From: a virus
Direction: 5' to 3' (one strand)
DNA length: 25,848 bases
IMG/VR virus record: IMGVR_UViG_3300021519_000062
Location: 1-25,848 of that record
The notes beneath the pieces were generated by a model. The model searched no databases. It saw nothing but the letters and a program-made list of their open reading frames with translations, and was not told the origin of the DNA. Position 1 is the first letter of the stretch. Every line of letters begins with the position of its first letter. The position numbers and the translations under genes were made by a program. Below, piece after piece: positions 1 to 7,417 of the stretch.

Positions 1-1
1 C

Positions 2-283
2 AATCCGAATAAATATAACAAACTGGAGTTGAACTTGCAGAAAAGAGCCCGTAGTATACTTGACGAATTAGACACGTTAATCGTACACAAAGATCGTGAA
101 AATCTTGTGGAAAGCCGTGCCACCCACGTTATCCAGGGTGCTATTAATTTAATCAACTATATTCGCGAGAACTATGATGCTGAGCAAGCAGGAGAACTTG
201 AGCGTAGATTGCTTAACAGTATCCGTACCCAGGAACCGGAAAAGTTCAAGCGTGGCGTTAGACGTCTACGTAGCGACTATTAA
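2..283 (+). CDS. Hypothetical protein, probably cut by the left window edge
   Basis: The reading frame is open from base 2 to the TAA at 281-283. The first possible starts inside the window are TTG codons at 29 and 35. GGAG at 25-28 touches the TTG at 29, which is too close to serve it, and is 6 bases before the TTG at 35. I therefore think the true start lies left of the window, though a TTG start at 35 is possible. The visible product is about 90 residues, highly charged and predicted to be helical, with an Arg/Lys-rich C-terminus ending GVRRLRSDY. No family recognised. Its stop codon runs into the late-promoter-like octamer AATAAATA at 282-289, so it seems to end one transcription unit. 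Confidence 0.6.
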   Translation, partial: NPNKYNKLELNLQKRARSILDELDTLIVHKDRENLVESRATHVIQGAINLINYIRENYDAEQAGELERRLLNSIRTQEPEKFKRGVRRLRSDY

Positions 284-289
284 TAAATA
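282..289 (+). promoter_or_regulatory. T4-type late promoter octamer AATAAATA
   Basis: AATAAATA fits the NATAAATA form of the T4 late promoter (TATAAATA). It overlaps the preceding stop codon and lies 23 bases before the ATG at 313. It would drive the 313-4170 block. Confidence 0.55.
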
Positions 290-312
290 GCTAATTAACT
301 AGGAATTAACAG

Positions 313-1257
313 ATGAAAACCACAGATTTAGCACCAAACAAAATTGAAGAAGCCCCAATGGGTGCTTTGAGTAAAGTTGGAAATTATGTAGGATCTAAGC
401 TATCCACTTTTGCCCCTGACCTTGCTGCAAGATCTACCGGAAAATTAAACACCGGTGCAGTTGCAAATAAAGCATGGAGTGGTTATCAGAGCTTTTTAGG
501 TCAAACAGGCGAAAAGCCAACAACATCAAATATTATATTATGGTTACAACATAATAAGTATTCACCAGATGCTATCAAGGCCGCTGAGACTGTGTTAAGA
601 GATGCCGCTAGAGCAGCCGGGCAAGCTACCAAAGATGCCGCTGCAAAACAAGCAGAAAAAGACAATCCACAATTACAAACATTTTCCGAACCAGCAATGG
701 GCGGAGCCTCAGCAAATCCGCCACCGGATGACATCGCAGAAAGTAAAAAACCAATGCATCATTTAGATATGATGCGTAGCTACTTAGATATCCTACGCGA
801 GTCCGACGATATAGTAGATGAAGCAGTTAAGTTCGCTAATGTTAGTCCAAAGACAGCATCACAAGCAATTATGGCGGCCGCTCAGGCTCAGGCCAAAGCG
901 CAATATGCACAACAACCAGCACCTGCCGCAACAGCAACTCCAGCACCTGCCGCAACAGCAGAACCAGCGGCACCTGCCGCAACAGCACCTGCCGCAACAG
1001 CACCTGCCGCACCGTCTGATGCACGTACAGATGCTGGTGCGCCAGACTTGCATTCGTTTGCTTCAAACTTCCACGAAGAACTGTTAGCTTCAAAATCAAA
1101 TGATCCTAAAACACGTAATTTACTAACAGCACTTGAGGCATATTTAGATACGTCGGAACCACTGAAAAAAGCCGCGGAGAGTCTTAACTTCTCGGAATCT
1201 TTTAATCCTGGAAAAATGTTGCAAAAGAAAGTTACCAAACTTACACGTATCAAGTAA
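313..1257 (+). CDS. Putative virion protein with Ala/Pro-rich repeat region
   Basis: 314 residues, not recognised as a named family. The ATG at 313 follows AGGA at 301-304 and a late promoter octamer, which suggests a late structural role. The N-terminal ~110 residues are mixed and helical. A low-complexity Ala/Pro/Thr stretch at about residues 195-240 is built from near-identical APAAT units, so it is probably an unstructured linker. The C-terminal ~75 residues (from about DLHSF) are predicted helical and end in a basic tail. Two L/I-x-E sites, IAE-S and LRE-S, occur near the middle. T4-type prohead proteases cut after L/I-x-E, so processing during head maturation is possible but unproven. 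It is followed by a nucleotidyltransferase/ligase block, and a head-internal or scaffold-like role is a guess from that context. Confidence 0.7.
   Translation: MKTTDLAPNKIEEAPMGALSKVGNYVGSKLSTFAPDLAARSTGKLNTGAVANKAWSGYQSFLGQTGEKPTTSNIILWLQHNKYSPDAIKAAETVLRDAARAAGQATKDAAAKQAEKDNPQLQTFSEPAMGGASANPPPDDIAESKKPMHHLDMMRSYLDILRESDDIVDEAVKFANVSPKTASQAIMAAAQAQAKAQYAQQPAPAATATPAPAATAEPAAPAATAPAATAPAAPSDARTDAGAPDLHSFASNFHEELLASKSNDPKTRNLLTALEAYLDTSEPLKKAAESLNFSESFNPGKMLQKKVTKLTRIK
919..1011 (+). repeat. Tandem 15-bp coding repeats (Ala-Pro-Ala-Ala-Thr units)
   Basis: The 18-mer GCACCTGCCGCAACAGCA occurs at 919-936, 943-960, 970-987 and 985-1002, and a partial copy is at 1000-1011. The last three overlap on a 15-bp period. 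The copies are in frame and encode PAAT-type units of the 313-1257 protein. Nucleotide identity this high suggests recent slippage or unequal recombination that changes linker length. Confidence 0.9.
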
Positions 1258-1274
1258 AAATAAACGGACTATAA

Positions 1275-2069
1275 ATGTATCAATTGTTATATGAAGGTGG
1301 TAATGCAATTCCAACAAGTAGTCCGGTTAATCAGGAAGATGTGCCTACGGTAATTGCTATTGCTAAACGCGAAATGCCGCAAGGTCTTTTAAAGAACCTG
1401 CAAGCTGATATTGGTAGTGCTGGCTTTAAAGGTGTTCCTAGTGGCGACATTGACCTAATGGTTGAAGCCCAAGACTTGGTTGTTATATTTAAAACCGAAG
1501 ATGATAAAAAAGATCCAGTTCTTGCCGCCAAGAAATCTATGCAGACTTGGTTTACAGCAAAAAGTATTGAAGCCAATGTTAACGGCCGTAATGTTAGTAT
1601 TGGCATAAAATATAAACCTGCAGCAGGCGGGCAAGGCTACGCACAAGTAGACTTAATGGTTATACATGATGTTAATATTGTTGCACCCTGGCATCAACAC
1701 GGTCCACGTGGCATGTACAAGGATACTGGCTTTAAAGGACAACAGAACTTTGTATTAATGGCCAGCATCGCTAAACATCTCAATTTAAAGTTTGATCCGT
1801 TTGGCGCAAAATTAATTAACCGTGATACCAATGAAGTAGTTGGTCGTACACGTAAAGAAGTTGCTAAAATTTTACTTGGCCCAAAAGCAAAAGAAGATGA
1901 TCTTAACAGCGTTGGCACTATGCTTGCCGCATTGGAAAGTGATCCTGACAAAGATAGTAAGTTAGCCCAAGCCAAACAAGATCAGGCCAAAGGACTACTA
2001 ACATTGCCCGAAGCATCGCCCACCCCGGGAACAGCCGCGTGGTTTAGAAAGATGGGCCATGCGTTATGA
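1275..2069 (+). CDS. Nucleotidyltransferase-fold protein (pol-beta-like superfamily)
   Basis: 264 residues. The nucleotidyltransferase signature is visible: G47-S48, then the metal-binding pair D58-x-D60 in the stretch PSGDIDLMV, and a third acidic residue, D126, in YAQVDLMVI. This G-S...D-x-D...D layout is that of the DNA polymerase beta / MNT superfamily, which moves nucleotidyl groups onto nucleic acids, proteins or small molecules. The substrate cannot be read from the sequence. The N-terminus MYQLLYEGG contains L-Y-E followed by G, which matches the L/I-x-E cleavage consensus of T4 prohead protease near the start of an internal head protein. The gene overlaps the next nucleotidyltransferase by ATGA (2066-2069), so they are translationally coupled. 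Fold assignment is fairly sure; function is unknown. Confidence 0.72.
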   Translation: MYQLLYEGGNAIPTSSPVNQEDVPTVIAIAKREMPQGLLKNLQADIGSAGFKGVPSGDIDLMVEAQDLVVIFKTEDDKKDPVLAAKKSMQTWFTAKSIEANVNGRNVSIGIKYKPAAGGQGYAQVDLMVIHDVNIVAPWHQHGPRGMYKDTGFKGQQNFVLMASIAKHLNLKFDPFGAKLINRDTNEVVGRTRKEVAKILLGPKAKEDDLNSVGTMLAALESDPDKDSKLAQAKQDQAKGLLTLPEASPTPGTAAWFRKMGHAL

Positions 2070-3082
2070 AAATAAGAGATATCATCCTTGAAGGTGGGTG
2101 GGATACTACTCTGACCCAGAACACCGTACTACATCCTAAGATCGTTGCAGTGGCTTTACAAGTAGTGGACAAGTTTGTCTCTGACTTTAATAAATTATAT
2201 GCCGGACAAGTTGGAGAAATACAGCGCGGTAGACCAACTGGATCCAGCGCCCATCACGAAATTGACACGCAAGAAGATCCAACTAAAGTATACGGCGACA
2301 TTGACTTACAAATGATTGCACCCGAAGCTGAAGGACAAGGTTATACACAGTTCACAGCACAGTGGAATAAGTTAACTGATGATTTTGTTAAAGCCGGACA
2401 TGCACCGTATGTAGACACAAGCGAGAGCAAGCCAGGTCATCCTATATTCCAAGTTGGACCAAAGCAATTTGTACAAATAGATTTTATGTGGCACCCAGAG
2501 AGATTACGTAAATGGGGCGCCAGTCGTGTGACTCCTGAGCGCGGAGTAAAAGGATTATTGCATGGTAATATGTTTAGTGTACTAGGCGAACTACTTGACC
2601 TAAGCATACAACATGCTGGTGTACAATTAAAAGTGATTGATGGTCAACATGTTCCCTTTAGCAAACAAAAAGGTGCAGAAGTTGTTACGGTATCAACAGA
2701 GCCAAGCACTTTTATCTACGACATATTTGCGTACGAAGCGCAACAGCTTGGAATTAAAAAACCCAAGGTTGACTCTATACTAAAACGATTCCCGGGCAAT
2801 GATCTAGATGATGTTAAGATTAGTAAACTAGTCAATGGCATCAAAGGTTTTGCACGTAGTTGTGAAGCAAACGGAATGTTTGGCCAAGGCGACTTAACTA
2901 ACTTTACATCAGCAAGAGATTTCCTAAATAAGTTCTGGAATCGATATAATGAAAAAGCACAAATTGATATTGCTGGCAAGAAACGCGATAAGGCACAAAC
3001 ACCAGATGCCATAGCAAGAGCCAATAGTGATAGAGAAAAGATACAGCAAGGGCTTGACATGGTAAAAGGATTATTCGCATGA
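2066..3082 (+). CDS. Second nucleotidyltransferase-fold protein
   Basis: 338 residues. It carries the same three-part signature as the gene before it: G59-S60 in GRPTGSSAHHEI, D78-x-D80 in VYGDIDLQMI, and D139 in FVQIDFMW. It is therefore another pol-beta-type nucleotidyltransferase, longer and otherwise divergent from its neighbour, with about 200 extra residues that are mostly predicted helical. The N-terminus MKIRDIILEGGW fits the pattern of T4 internal-protein leaders: M-K, then an acidic residue, a hydrophobic pair, x, E and a small residue, with an I-L-E/G cut site. It overlaps both neighbours by ATGA. Chemistry is inferred from the conserved residues; the target (tRNA, protein or small molecule) is unknown. 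Confidence 0.72.
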   Translation: MKIRDIILEGGWDTTLTQNTVLHPKIVAVALQVVDKFVSDFNKLYAGQVGEIQRGRPTGSSAHHEIDTQEDPTKVYGDIDLQMIAPEAEGQGYTQFTAQWNKLTDDFVKAGHAPYVDTSESKPGHPIFQVGPKQFVQIDFMWHPERLRKWGASRVTPERGVKGLLHGNMFSVLGELLDLSIQHAGVQLKVIDGQHVPFSKQKGAEVVTVSTEPSTFIYDIFAYEAQQLGIKKPKVDSILKRFPGNDLDDVKISKLVNGIKGFARSCEANGMFGQGDLTNFTSARDFLNKFWNRYNEKAQIDIAGKKRDKAQTPDAIARANSDREKIQQGLDMVKGLFA

Positions 3083-4170
3083 AACTAGAATTTATCAACA
3101 GAATTTTAGTTGAAGCTAGAGCAGGCGCACAACCTCATCCAGAAGATAGTATATTTGACGGTGCCGCAGCAGCTAATACAGCACTAGAAAGTTTAAATTA
3201 CGTAATCAAAAATCCACAATCCATTACAATTAAATTTGATGGATTCCCGGCATTGATATTTGGTCGTTTACGTGATGGCAGATTCACAGTACAAGACAAG
3301 TATATGTTTGATGCCAAATATTTTGCCGATAGTCCGCAAGCATGGCAACAATATGATAGCCAAAAGAAATCAGGTAAACTACGTCCAGACCTATACACTA
3401 AGTTGACCAATATTTGGAAAGGACTTGAACAAGCAGTAGGATCAAGTCCCGGCTTTTTCTGGGGAGACTTGTTATGGTGGGAAACATTGTCACCAATTAA
3501 AGGAAAGTTTGTATTCAAACCAAACGTAGTTGAATATCGTGTGCCTGTTAAAAGTAAATTAGGAACACAGATAGCAGGTAGAGTTGGTGGCGTGGTTGTA
3601 CATCAATACTTTGCCGATGAATCTGCATCACCGGTGCAATGGAACGGTAAAGGACTTGTACTTGATGGCTCGGTTACTATACTAACACCAAGCACAGGCA
3701 TTACATTTACATTGAACGATCCAGTACAATTATCAAAAGGTGCCAAGGCTGCTGTTAGCCAATACGGCAAAGTAACAGAGGATTTCCTCAACGGCCTTGA
3801 TGGGGTTGCTAGGCAAGCTATACAAAAATATTGTAACAAACGTATTACGGGACAAACTAATTCTGAATTGGTTGATTGGTTGCGAGAACCAGCAAATATT
3901 AGTGCAAAGCAATTTAAAACCTTAGTAGGTGAAGAAGGCAATGGTTACTTGTCTCAACAAATTAACGGAGTCAAAGGGCTATTCCTTATATGGAATGCAA
4001 TCTACGCATTTAAAGAAAACCTGGCACAACAGCTAGAACAGCAAGTGCAGGGGCTTGAGCAATGGGTAGGAAATAAGCAAGAAGGTGAAGGTTTTGTGTT
4101 TAACACCCCGCACGGGCTGGTTAAACTGGTGCAACGAGGTACTTTTAGCCAGGCGTTGTTTGCTAAGTAA
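3079..4170 (+). CDS. Ligase-superfamily (KxDG) nucleotidyltransferase-like protein
   Basis: 363 residues. Motifs of the covalent nucleotidyltransferase (DNA/RNA ligase and capping enzyme) superfamily are present: K52-F-D-G55 in TIKFDGFPAL (motif I, with the lysine that would be adenylylated), FFWGDLLWW at about 126-134 (possible motif III), E337-GFVF near the C-terminus (motif IV) and LVK349LV (motif V). It resembles, from memory, a phage family of unknown function (DUF6267) with the same KxDG and EGFVF signatures. The gap between motifs III and IV is unusually long, about 200 residues, so this is not a standard ligase. The N-terminus has L-V-E/A at residues 10-13, a possible prohead-protease site. 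It ends the 313-4170 block. Confidence 0.68.
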   Translation: MKLEFINRILVEARAGAQPHPEDSIFDGAAAANTALESLNYVIKNPQSITIKFDGFPALIFGRLRDGRFTVQDKYMFDAKYFADSPQAWQQYDSQKKSGKLRPDLYTKLTNIWKGLEQAVGSSPGFFWGDLLWWETLSPIKGKFVFKPNVVEYRVPVKSKLGTQIAGRVGGVVVHQYFADESASPVQWNGKGLVLDGSVTILTPSTGITFTLNDPVQLSKGAKAAVSQYGKVTEDFLNGLDGVARQAIQKYCNKRITGQTNSELVDWLREPANISAKQFKTLVGEEGNGYLSQQINGVKGLFLIWNAIYAFKENLAQQLEQQVQGLEQWVGNKQEGEGFVFNTPHGLVKLVQRGTFSQALFAK

Positions 4171-4202
4171 CAACCCATAATACCCCTAATTTTTTTATCT
4201 TG

Positions 4203-4210
4203 TATAAATA
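4203..4210 (+). promoter_or_regulatory. Consensus T4-type late promoter TATAAATA
   Basis: Exact match to the T4 late -10 octamer, in a non-coding gap, 39 bases before the ATG at 4250. A strong ribosome-binding site, AAGGAG, lies at 4237-4242. With the terminator at 4665-4694 it makes the 4250 gene a self-contained late unit. Confidence 0.75.
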
Positions 4211-4249
4211 AAAGTATGCAGAGATGCACTTATATTAAGGAGATTTAAA

Positions 4250-4645
4250 ATGGCAATTTTTACACGTACAGCAGGTGATGCACAAGGCGTTAACAACGTT
4301 GATGCAACAACAGCAGGTGCTTTAGGCACAATCGTAGCAACAGGTTTAACAAAGAACCCAACAGCAATTAAGATTACTTTGGCAAACAGCCAGGTGTTCA
4401 CAGCAGCTGAAAGTGGTACAGGCGGCGCAGTAGAAACAATTTTACGTTCTATCGCTATCGATTCCACAATCGTTATGTATCAAGCTGATACATCACAGTT
4501 GAGCGTTCTAGTTGAAGCAACAGGTAGCGCAACAGCAACTATACAAACACGTATCCAAGCTCTTGGTAACGTAGGTGTAGCAGCTAACGTATATTGCGGC
4601 CTGGGTGTTGCAGTAGCCAGTTCAAACGGTTTCAAACTAGCTTAA
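4250..4645 (+). CDS. Small Ala/Thr-rich putative virion structural protein
   Basis: 131 residues, rich in Ala, Thr, Val and Gly, with few charges and alternating beta-strand-like stretches. There is no signal peptide or convincing membrane segment. AAGGAG at 4237-4242 lies 7 bases before the ATG. The gene stands alone between a perfect TATAAATA late promoter and an intrinsic terminator, an arrangement expected for an abundantly made structural protein such as a head decoration or tail component. The family is not recognised, so the role is inferred only from composition and transcriptional layout. Confidence 0.72.
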   Translation: MAIFTRTAGDAQGVNNVDATTAGALGTIVATGLTKNPTAIKITLANSQVFTAAESGTGGAVETILRSIAIDSTIVMYQADTSQLSVLVEATGSATATIQTRIQALGNVGVAANVYCGLGVAVASSNGFKLA

Positions 4646-4664
4646 TAGTTTAAAAACTAAAATA

Positions 4665-4694
4665 AAAGAAGCACTTCTCGTAAGTGCTTTTTTT
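4665..4694 (+). terminator. Rho-independent terminator
   Basis: An 8-bp stem (AAGCACTT at 4669-4676 with AAGTGCTT at 4682-4689, loop CTCGT) is followed by a T-run to 4694. An A-run before the stem makes it potentially bidirectional. It ends the unit of the 4250 gene. Confidence 0.88.
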
Positions 4695-4700
4695 ATGGCC

Positions 4701-4708
4701 GATAAATA
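4701..4708 (+). promoter_or_regulatory. Late promoter octamer GATAAATA
   Basis: It matches NATAAATA directly after the terminator and ends 8 bases before the ATG at 4717. A T4-type start about 6 bases downstream would give an almost leaderless transcript. Confidence 0.5.
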
Positions 4709-4716
4709 CTTGTATC

Positions 4717-5151
4717 ATGTCAAATGCCGGTATATATTTTTTCACAGGTTACAGTCTAGTAGACATTACACCCACTGGCGTGATACGTAATACATCACCA
4801 GATGCCATTGATAGAGATCAACAACGCAACTGGGAAACAGTATTACAATGCATGGGGTTACGTACACAGCCACAGAATATACAAAATCCAGTATCCTCTA
4901 TGATTGATATAGAATCAACGGAGTTTGGAGATTTCTATAAAGGCAATCAAACAGTTTGGATGTGGCAGTGGACAGTTGAAGCTACTGGCATTTATGATTT
5001 GCAAAATAAGCCACTCGGCGGACTTATGCAAGACTTTGAACAAGTACCTATAATCACTGGACTTGATGAAACAGCCAGGTTTATACTACCAATTTTCTAC
5101 CCATATGGTACTATTAAAAATATATACTTCAAACAAAGTACATTGAGCTAA
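4717..5151 (+). CDS. Conserved T4-like phage hypothetical protein
   Basis: 144 residues from ATG 4717 (MSNAGIYFFTGYSL). The frame is open further upstream to a GTG at 4684, but that codon lies inside the terminator stem, so the ATG after the late promoter is preferred. No Shine-Dalgarno sequence is visible. The protein is Trp/Tyr/Phe-rich, including QTVWMWQWTVEA, and appears soluble. It resembles, from memory, a conserved protein of marine T4-like phages with an NWET...LRTQP core, but I know no function for it. A late promoter and structural-gene neighbours suggest a virion or assembly role. Confidence 0.72.
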   Translation: MSNAGIYFFTGYSLVDITPTGVIRNTSPDAIDRDQQRNWETVLQCMGLRTQPQNIQNPVSSMIDIESTEFGDFYKGNQTVWMWQWTVEATGIYDLQNKPLGGLMQDFEQVPIITGLDETARFILPIFYPYGTIKNIYFKQSTLS

Positions 5152-5154
5152 ATA
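5147..5154 (+). promoter_or_regulatory. Late-promoter-like octamer GCTAAATA
   Basis: GCTAAATA followed by C overlaps the stop codon of the 4717 gene. The same CTAAATAC core recurs at 6247-6254 and 11372-11379, each time just before an intergenic leader. It is a variant of NATAAATA with C at position 2. Confidence 0.4.
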
Positions 5155-5253
5155 CTAGTTGATGCTACGGCACCATTATGGCTCATCCTCAAGGCACACA
5201 CAGGCTTAACTAAGAATTGCGTCGCTAACCACTATAAAGCGAGAACTGGTATT

Positions 5254-5511
5254 ATGGCGTATGAAATTGAAAAAAAGAGCCTTGAGGCGCACGTAGAAAT
5301 TTGCGCTGAAAGGTACAGTAACTTGGAAACAAAATTTAATAATCTCGAAACTCGCATGGATTCACTTGAAAGCCATATTCTCGAAATTAAAGACAGTATC
5401 GGACAAGTATCAGATGCTGGAAGTAGCAGAATTATCACAATTGGAACAACAATATTTGGTGTTCTTTTAACGGCAGTATTAGGTGTAGTAGTTCATTTAG
5501 CAACCAAATGA
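5254..5511 (+). CDS. Small coiled-coil membrane protein
   Basis: 85 residues. Residues about 5-50 form a heptad-like coiled coil (LEAHVEICAERYSNLETKF and following), and residues about 58-82 (IITIGTTIFGVLLTAVLGVVVHLA) form one transmembrane helix next to a short C-terminal KL-type end. The expected product is a tail-anchored membrane protein with a cytoplasmic coiled coil. Similar small proteins occur in T4-like phages. Holin, spanin or membrane-remodelling roles are possible but nothing here decides. There is only a weak ribosome-binding site. A 102-base leader with a late-promoter-like octamer at its start precedes it. The next gene starts inside its stop codon (ATGA, 5508-5511). Confidence 0.78.
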   Translation: MAYEIEKKSLEAHVEICAERYSNLETKFNNLETRMDSLESHILEIKDSIGQVSDAGSSRIITIGTTIFGVLLTAVLGVVVHLATK

Positions 5512-5717
5512 AAATAGTCGAATTACTCAATAATGTCCAAATTGGCATTAATAACGAACAGGCTGACTTACTAGGTCGATTTCAACACGAACCTAACATA
5601 TCAAAAAATAAGCTCAATTTGAGAGAGCAAGAGATAGCAAATCAACTAACGGCACAAGACATCTTGTTACGCCGGAATGAAAATGGCCAGATCACGTACA
5701 AGAAAAAAATCCGGTAA
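5508..5717 (+). CDS. Conserved small hypothetical protein (MKIVELLNNV type)
   Basis: 69 residues, hydrophilic and helical, with a very basic end (ITYKKKIR). It starts by ATGA overlap with the membrane protein gene, and its 3' end overlaps the start of the next gene by 35 bases. The pattern of a MKIVELLNN start, an IANQL centre and a YKKKIR end resembles, from memory, small proteins of T4-like cyanophages without known function. No catalytic motif seen. Confidence 0.7.
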   Translation: MKIVELLNNVQIGINNEQADLLGRFQHEPNISKNKLNLREQEIANQLTAQDILLRRNENGQITYKKKIR

Positions 5718-6219
5718 CAACACACGCCCGGTAGTAGTTCCCCAGGATGTAACAACAGCCGCGTCAGATTATATTACGCAGTGGACTAAACACGAATTAC
5801 ATAAACTACAACGAATTGAAACCTCCCCAATATGTATACCAACAAAAAATGGATACAAAATTGGCCTGTATTCCCTAAAAGTATTCCCCAACAAAACATG
5901 CGAAGTATACGATCATAATGCAGAATATGTACACACCTTTGAAAACAAGATCAGTGCTGTATTATATGCAATTTTAACAATAAAACGCAGGTATGCAGCC
6001 GCCCAAGAAATTATACATTTGGATACTGAAATAAATAAGAACTATACAGATATGTTAGCTTTTCGTAGAAGTATAAATTGTGCATTACAGCGTAAAGATT
6101 ATGATACAGTCGACGTTAAAGTAGCAAGGTTAGAAATTGCAGAAACCAAGCTAACTTTAGCTCGGGACCAAGTAGCAAAAGTACATAAACATGCTAAATG
6201 GCATAAGATTTGGCAGTAA
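5683..6219 (+). CDS. Conserved T4-like phage hypothetical protein
   Basis: 178 residues from ATG 5683 (MARSRTRKK). GGA at 5674-5676 is well spaced for this start but touches the alternative ATG at 5677. The N-terminus is strongly basic. A middle region reads PICIPTKNGYKIGLYSLKV and then CEVYDHNAEYVHTFENK, followed by a long helical C-terminal half with NKNYTDMLAFRRSI. The organisation recalls a conserved cyanophage protein, but no function is known to me. The basic N-terminus may bind nucleic acid (inference). Followed by a short AT-rich gap and a late-promoter-like octamer. Confidence 0.72.
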   Translation: MARSRTRKKSGNNTRPVVVPQDVTTAASDYITQWTKHELHKLQRIETSPICIPTKNGYKIGLYSLKVFPNKTCEVYDHNAEYVHTFENKISAVLYAILTIKRRYAAAQEIIHLDTEINKNYTDMLAFRRSINCALQRKDYDTVDVKVARLEIAETKLTLARDQVAKVHKHAKWHKIWQ

Positions 6220-6245
6220 GTAAAGATTTAAAAAAATTGTAATAC

Positions 6246-6253
6246 ACTAAATA
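6246..6253 (+). promoter_or_regulatory. Late-promoter-like octamer ACTAAATA
   Basis: ACTAAATA followed by C, 29 bases before the ATG at 6283 and in a non-coding gap. Identical to the octamer at 11371-11378. Confidence 0.45.
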
Positions 6254-6282
6254 CATAATATAAAGTTTAGGAATAAAACATC

Positions 6283-6987
6283 ATGAGACTCTCCGAAATG
6301 CGAACCGAAGTAACACCACAGAAAATTAACAAAGTTATGGAAAGCCGTTTTGGATTTCAAATTGACTATGATAATTTAACGTATGCTAAAGCACAACGTC
6401 TAAGTAAAGCATTGGGCGAAAACATTGTGTCAATTAAGAAATCCTTTGGCGCACACACAGCAGAAAAAAATGCCAAATACATGGAGTTAATGCTTGTTAA
6501 AGAAGGCATTGACAAATGGATGGGATCAGAGCAAGGTTTATTTGAATCTGAGATGGGTCGTAGCGAGGCTGTACTGGCTGCTAAAGACATCGTTGACAGT
6601 ATTCAAGACATGTTAGAGAAAATTTCTAAAGTACAGAACGAACAAGTTCCTGCACTAATTGACACTATTCGTGACCAAATTGGTAGCGAACAAGCTGAAG
6701 CATTTAAAGGTGCTATTAGCCCAACCCTAGCAGAACTATACACAGCATTAAGTCAAGCACGTGAAACAAGCGACACATCAGTTCGCGTACTGTCCGGCGA
6801 AACTCCTCCGGCAACAGACATGAGCTTGGGTGGTGCAGATGCTGGTATGCCAGGCGCAGAAATGGATCCAATGGCAGCTGAACCAGCCGCTCCAGAAGGT
6901 ATGGATAGCGATTTTGATGCTGACGGGTTTGATGCAACTGATGCCGCTGCAGGCGGTGAAGAAGAATTAGGTCGCGAACGTCGTTAA
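6283..6987 (+). CDS. Putative virion structural protein (cyanophage-type, acidic tail)
   Basis: 234 residues. Residues 1-165 are helical, with a characteristic stretch around RSEAVLAAKDIVDSIQDML and then PALIDTIRDQIGSEQAEAF. This resembles, from memory, virion structural proteins of T4-like cyanophages. Residues about 185-234 are low-complexity, rich in Ala, Met, Asp and Glu, and end EEELGRERR. A late-promoter-like octamer precedes the gene, and one base separates its stop from the next start (6989), so the two genes are probably co-translated. The assignment to a virion is recollection plus context, not demonstrated. Confidence 0.7.
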   Translation: MRLSEMRTEVTPQKINKVMESRFGFQIDYDNLTYAKAQRLSKALGENIVSIKKSFGAHTAEKNAKYMELMLVKEGIDKWMGSEQGLFESEMGRSEAVLAAKDIVDSIQDMLEKISKVQNEQVPALIDTIRDQIGSEQAEAFKGAISPTLAELYTALSQARETSDTSVRVLSGETPPATDMSLGGADAGMPGAEMDPMAAEPAAPEGMDSDFDADGFDATDAAAGGEEELGRERR

Positions 6988-6988
6988 T

Positions 6989-7414
6989 ATGCGTATCAAA
7001 GAAATTATTAATGAATCAGATCTAATAGAACTCGATGTAATCGAAGACGAGGCAGATACTCGCGGTGACTCGTCTTTAATAACTACACTAGAGTGGCTTC
7101 GCAACGAAGCTAATCAAAGTGGTGCTGTAACTCCGCGTGTTAAAGTTGACACAGTAATTGATCGTGTACGTGCTATTCCTGGTAACGAAGCATTTAACTT
7201 TGCTGCCTTAGAAGCCGCCCATGAACACAATGATACTGTAAAAGGCTTAATTAAAGATATCAAAGACGATGACCATACTGGTTCAAAGTACGTATATCTA
7301 GCACCACCTGAAAATACAATTGATAATTCAGACCCATTGGGTGCTTCCACAGCCGCTCCGGGCGATCCAGCCAAAGTTGTTAGCCAAATGGCTAAACGTG
7401 CTGCCTCCAACTAA
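6989..7414 (+). CDS. Putative virion or head-associated protein with capsid-targeting-like N-terminus
   Basis: 141 residues. The N-terminus MRIKEIINESDL has the same pattern as the 2066 protein (MKIRDIILEGGW): M, basic, I, basic, acidic, I-I, x, E, then a small residue. That fits an I-x-E/S prohead-protease site. The rest is acidic, with a central helical part (RVKVDTVIDRVRAI) and KYVYLAPPENT, and a small-residue-rich C-terminus. Family not recognised. It directly follows a probable structural gene and is followed by a sigma70-type promoter that starts a different unit. Confidence 0.68.
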   Translation: MRIKEIINESDLIELDVIEDEADTRGDSSLITTLEWLRNEANQSGAVTPRVKVDTVIDRVRAIPGNEAFNFAALEAAHEHNDTVKGLIKDIKDDDHTGSKYVYLAPPENTIDNSDPLGASTAAPGDPAKVVSQMAKRAASN

Positions 7415-7417
7415 TAG

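Noticed and set aside
888-1253. Long open frame on the minus strand opposite the Ala/Pro repeats
   Set aside because: It is a shadow of the repetitive GC-rich codons; it has no ribosome-binding site and low-complexity Ala/Gly content.
1270-1277. TATAAATG, 7 of 8 match to the late promoter
   Set aside because: It overlaps the start codon at 1275, so a transcript from it would begin inside the gene.
4684-4716. GTG start extending the 4717 protein by 11 residues
   Set aside because: The GTG is inside the terminator stem and upstream of the late promoter.
6220-6282. Terminator after the 5683 gene
   Set aside because: The A/T runs have no stable stem before them.
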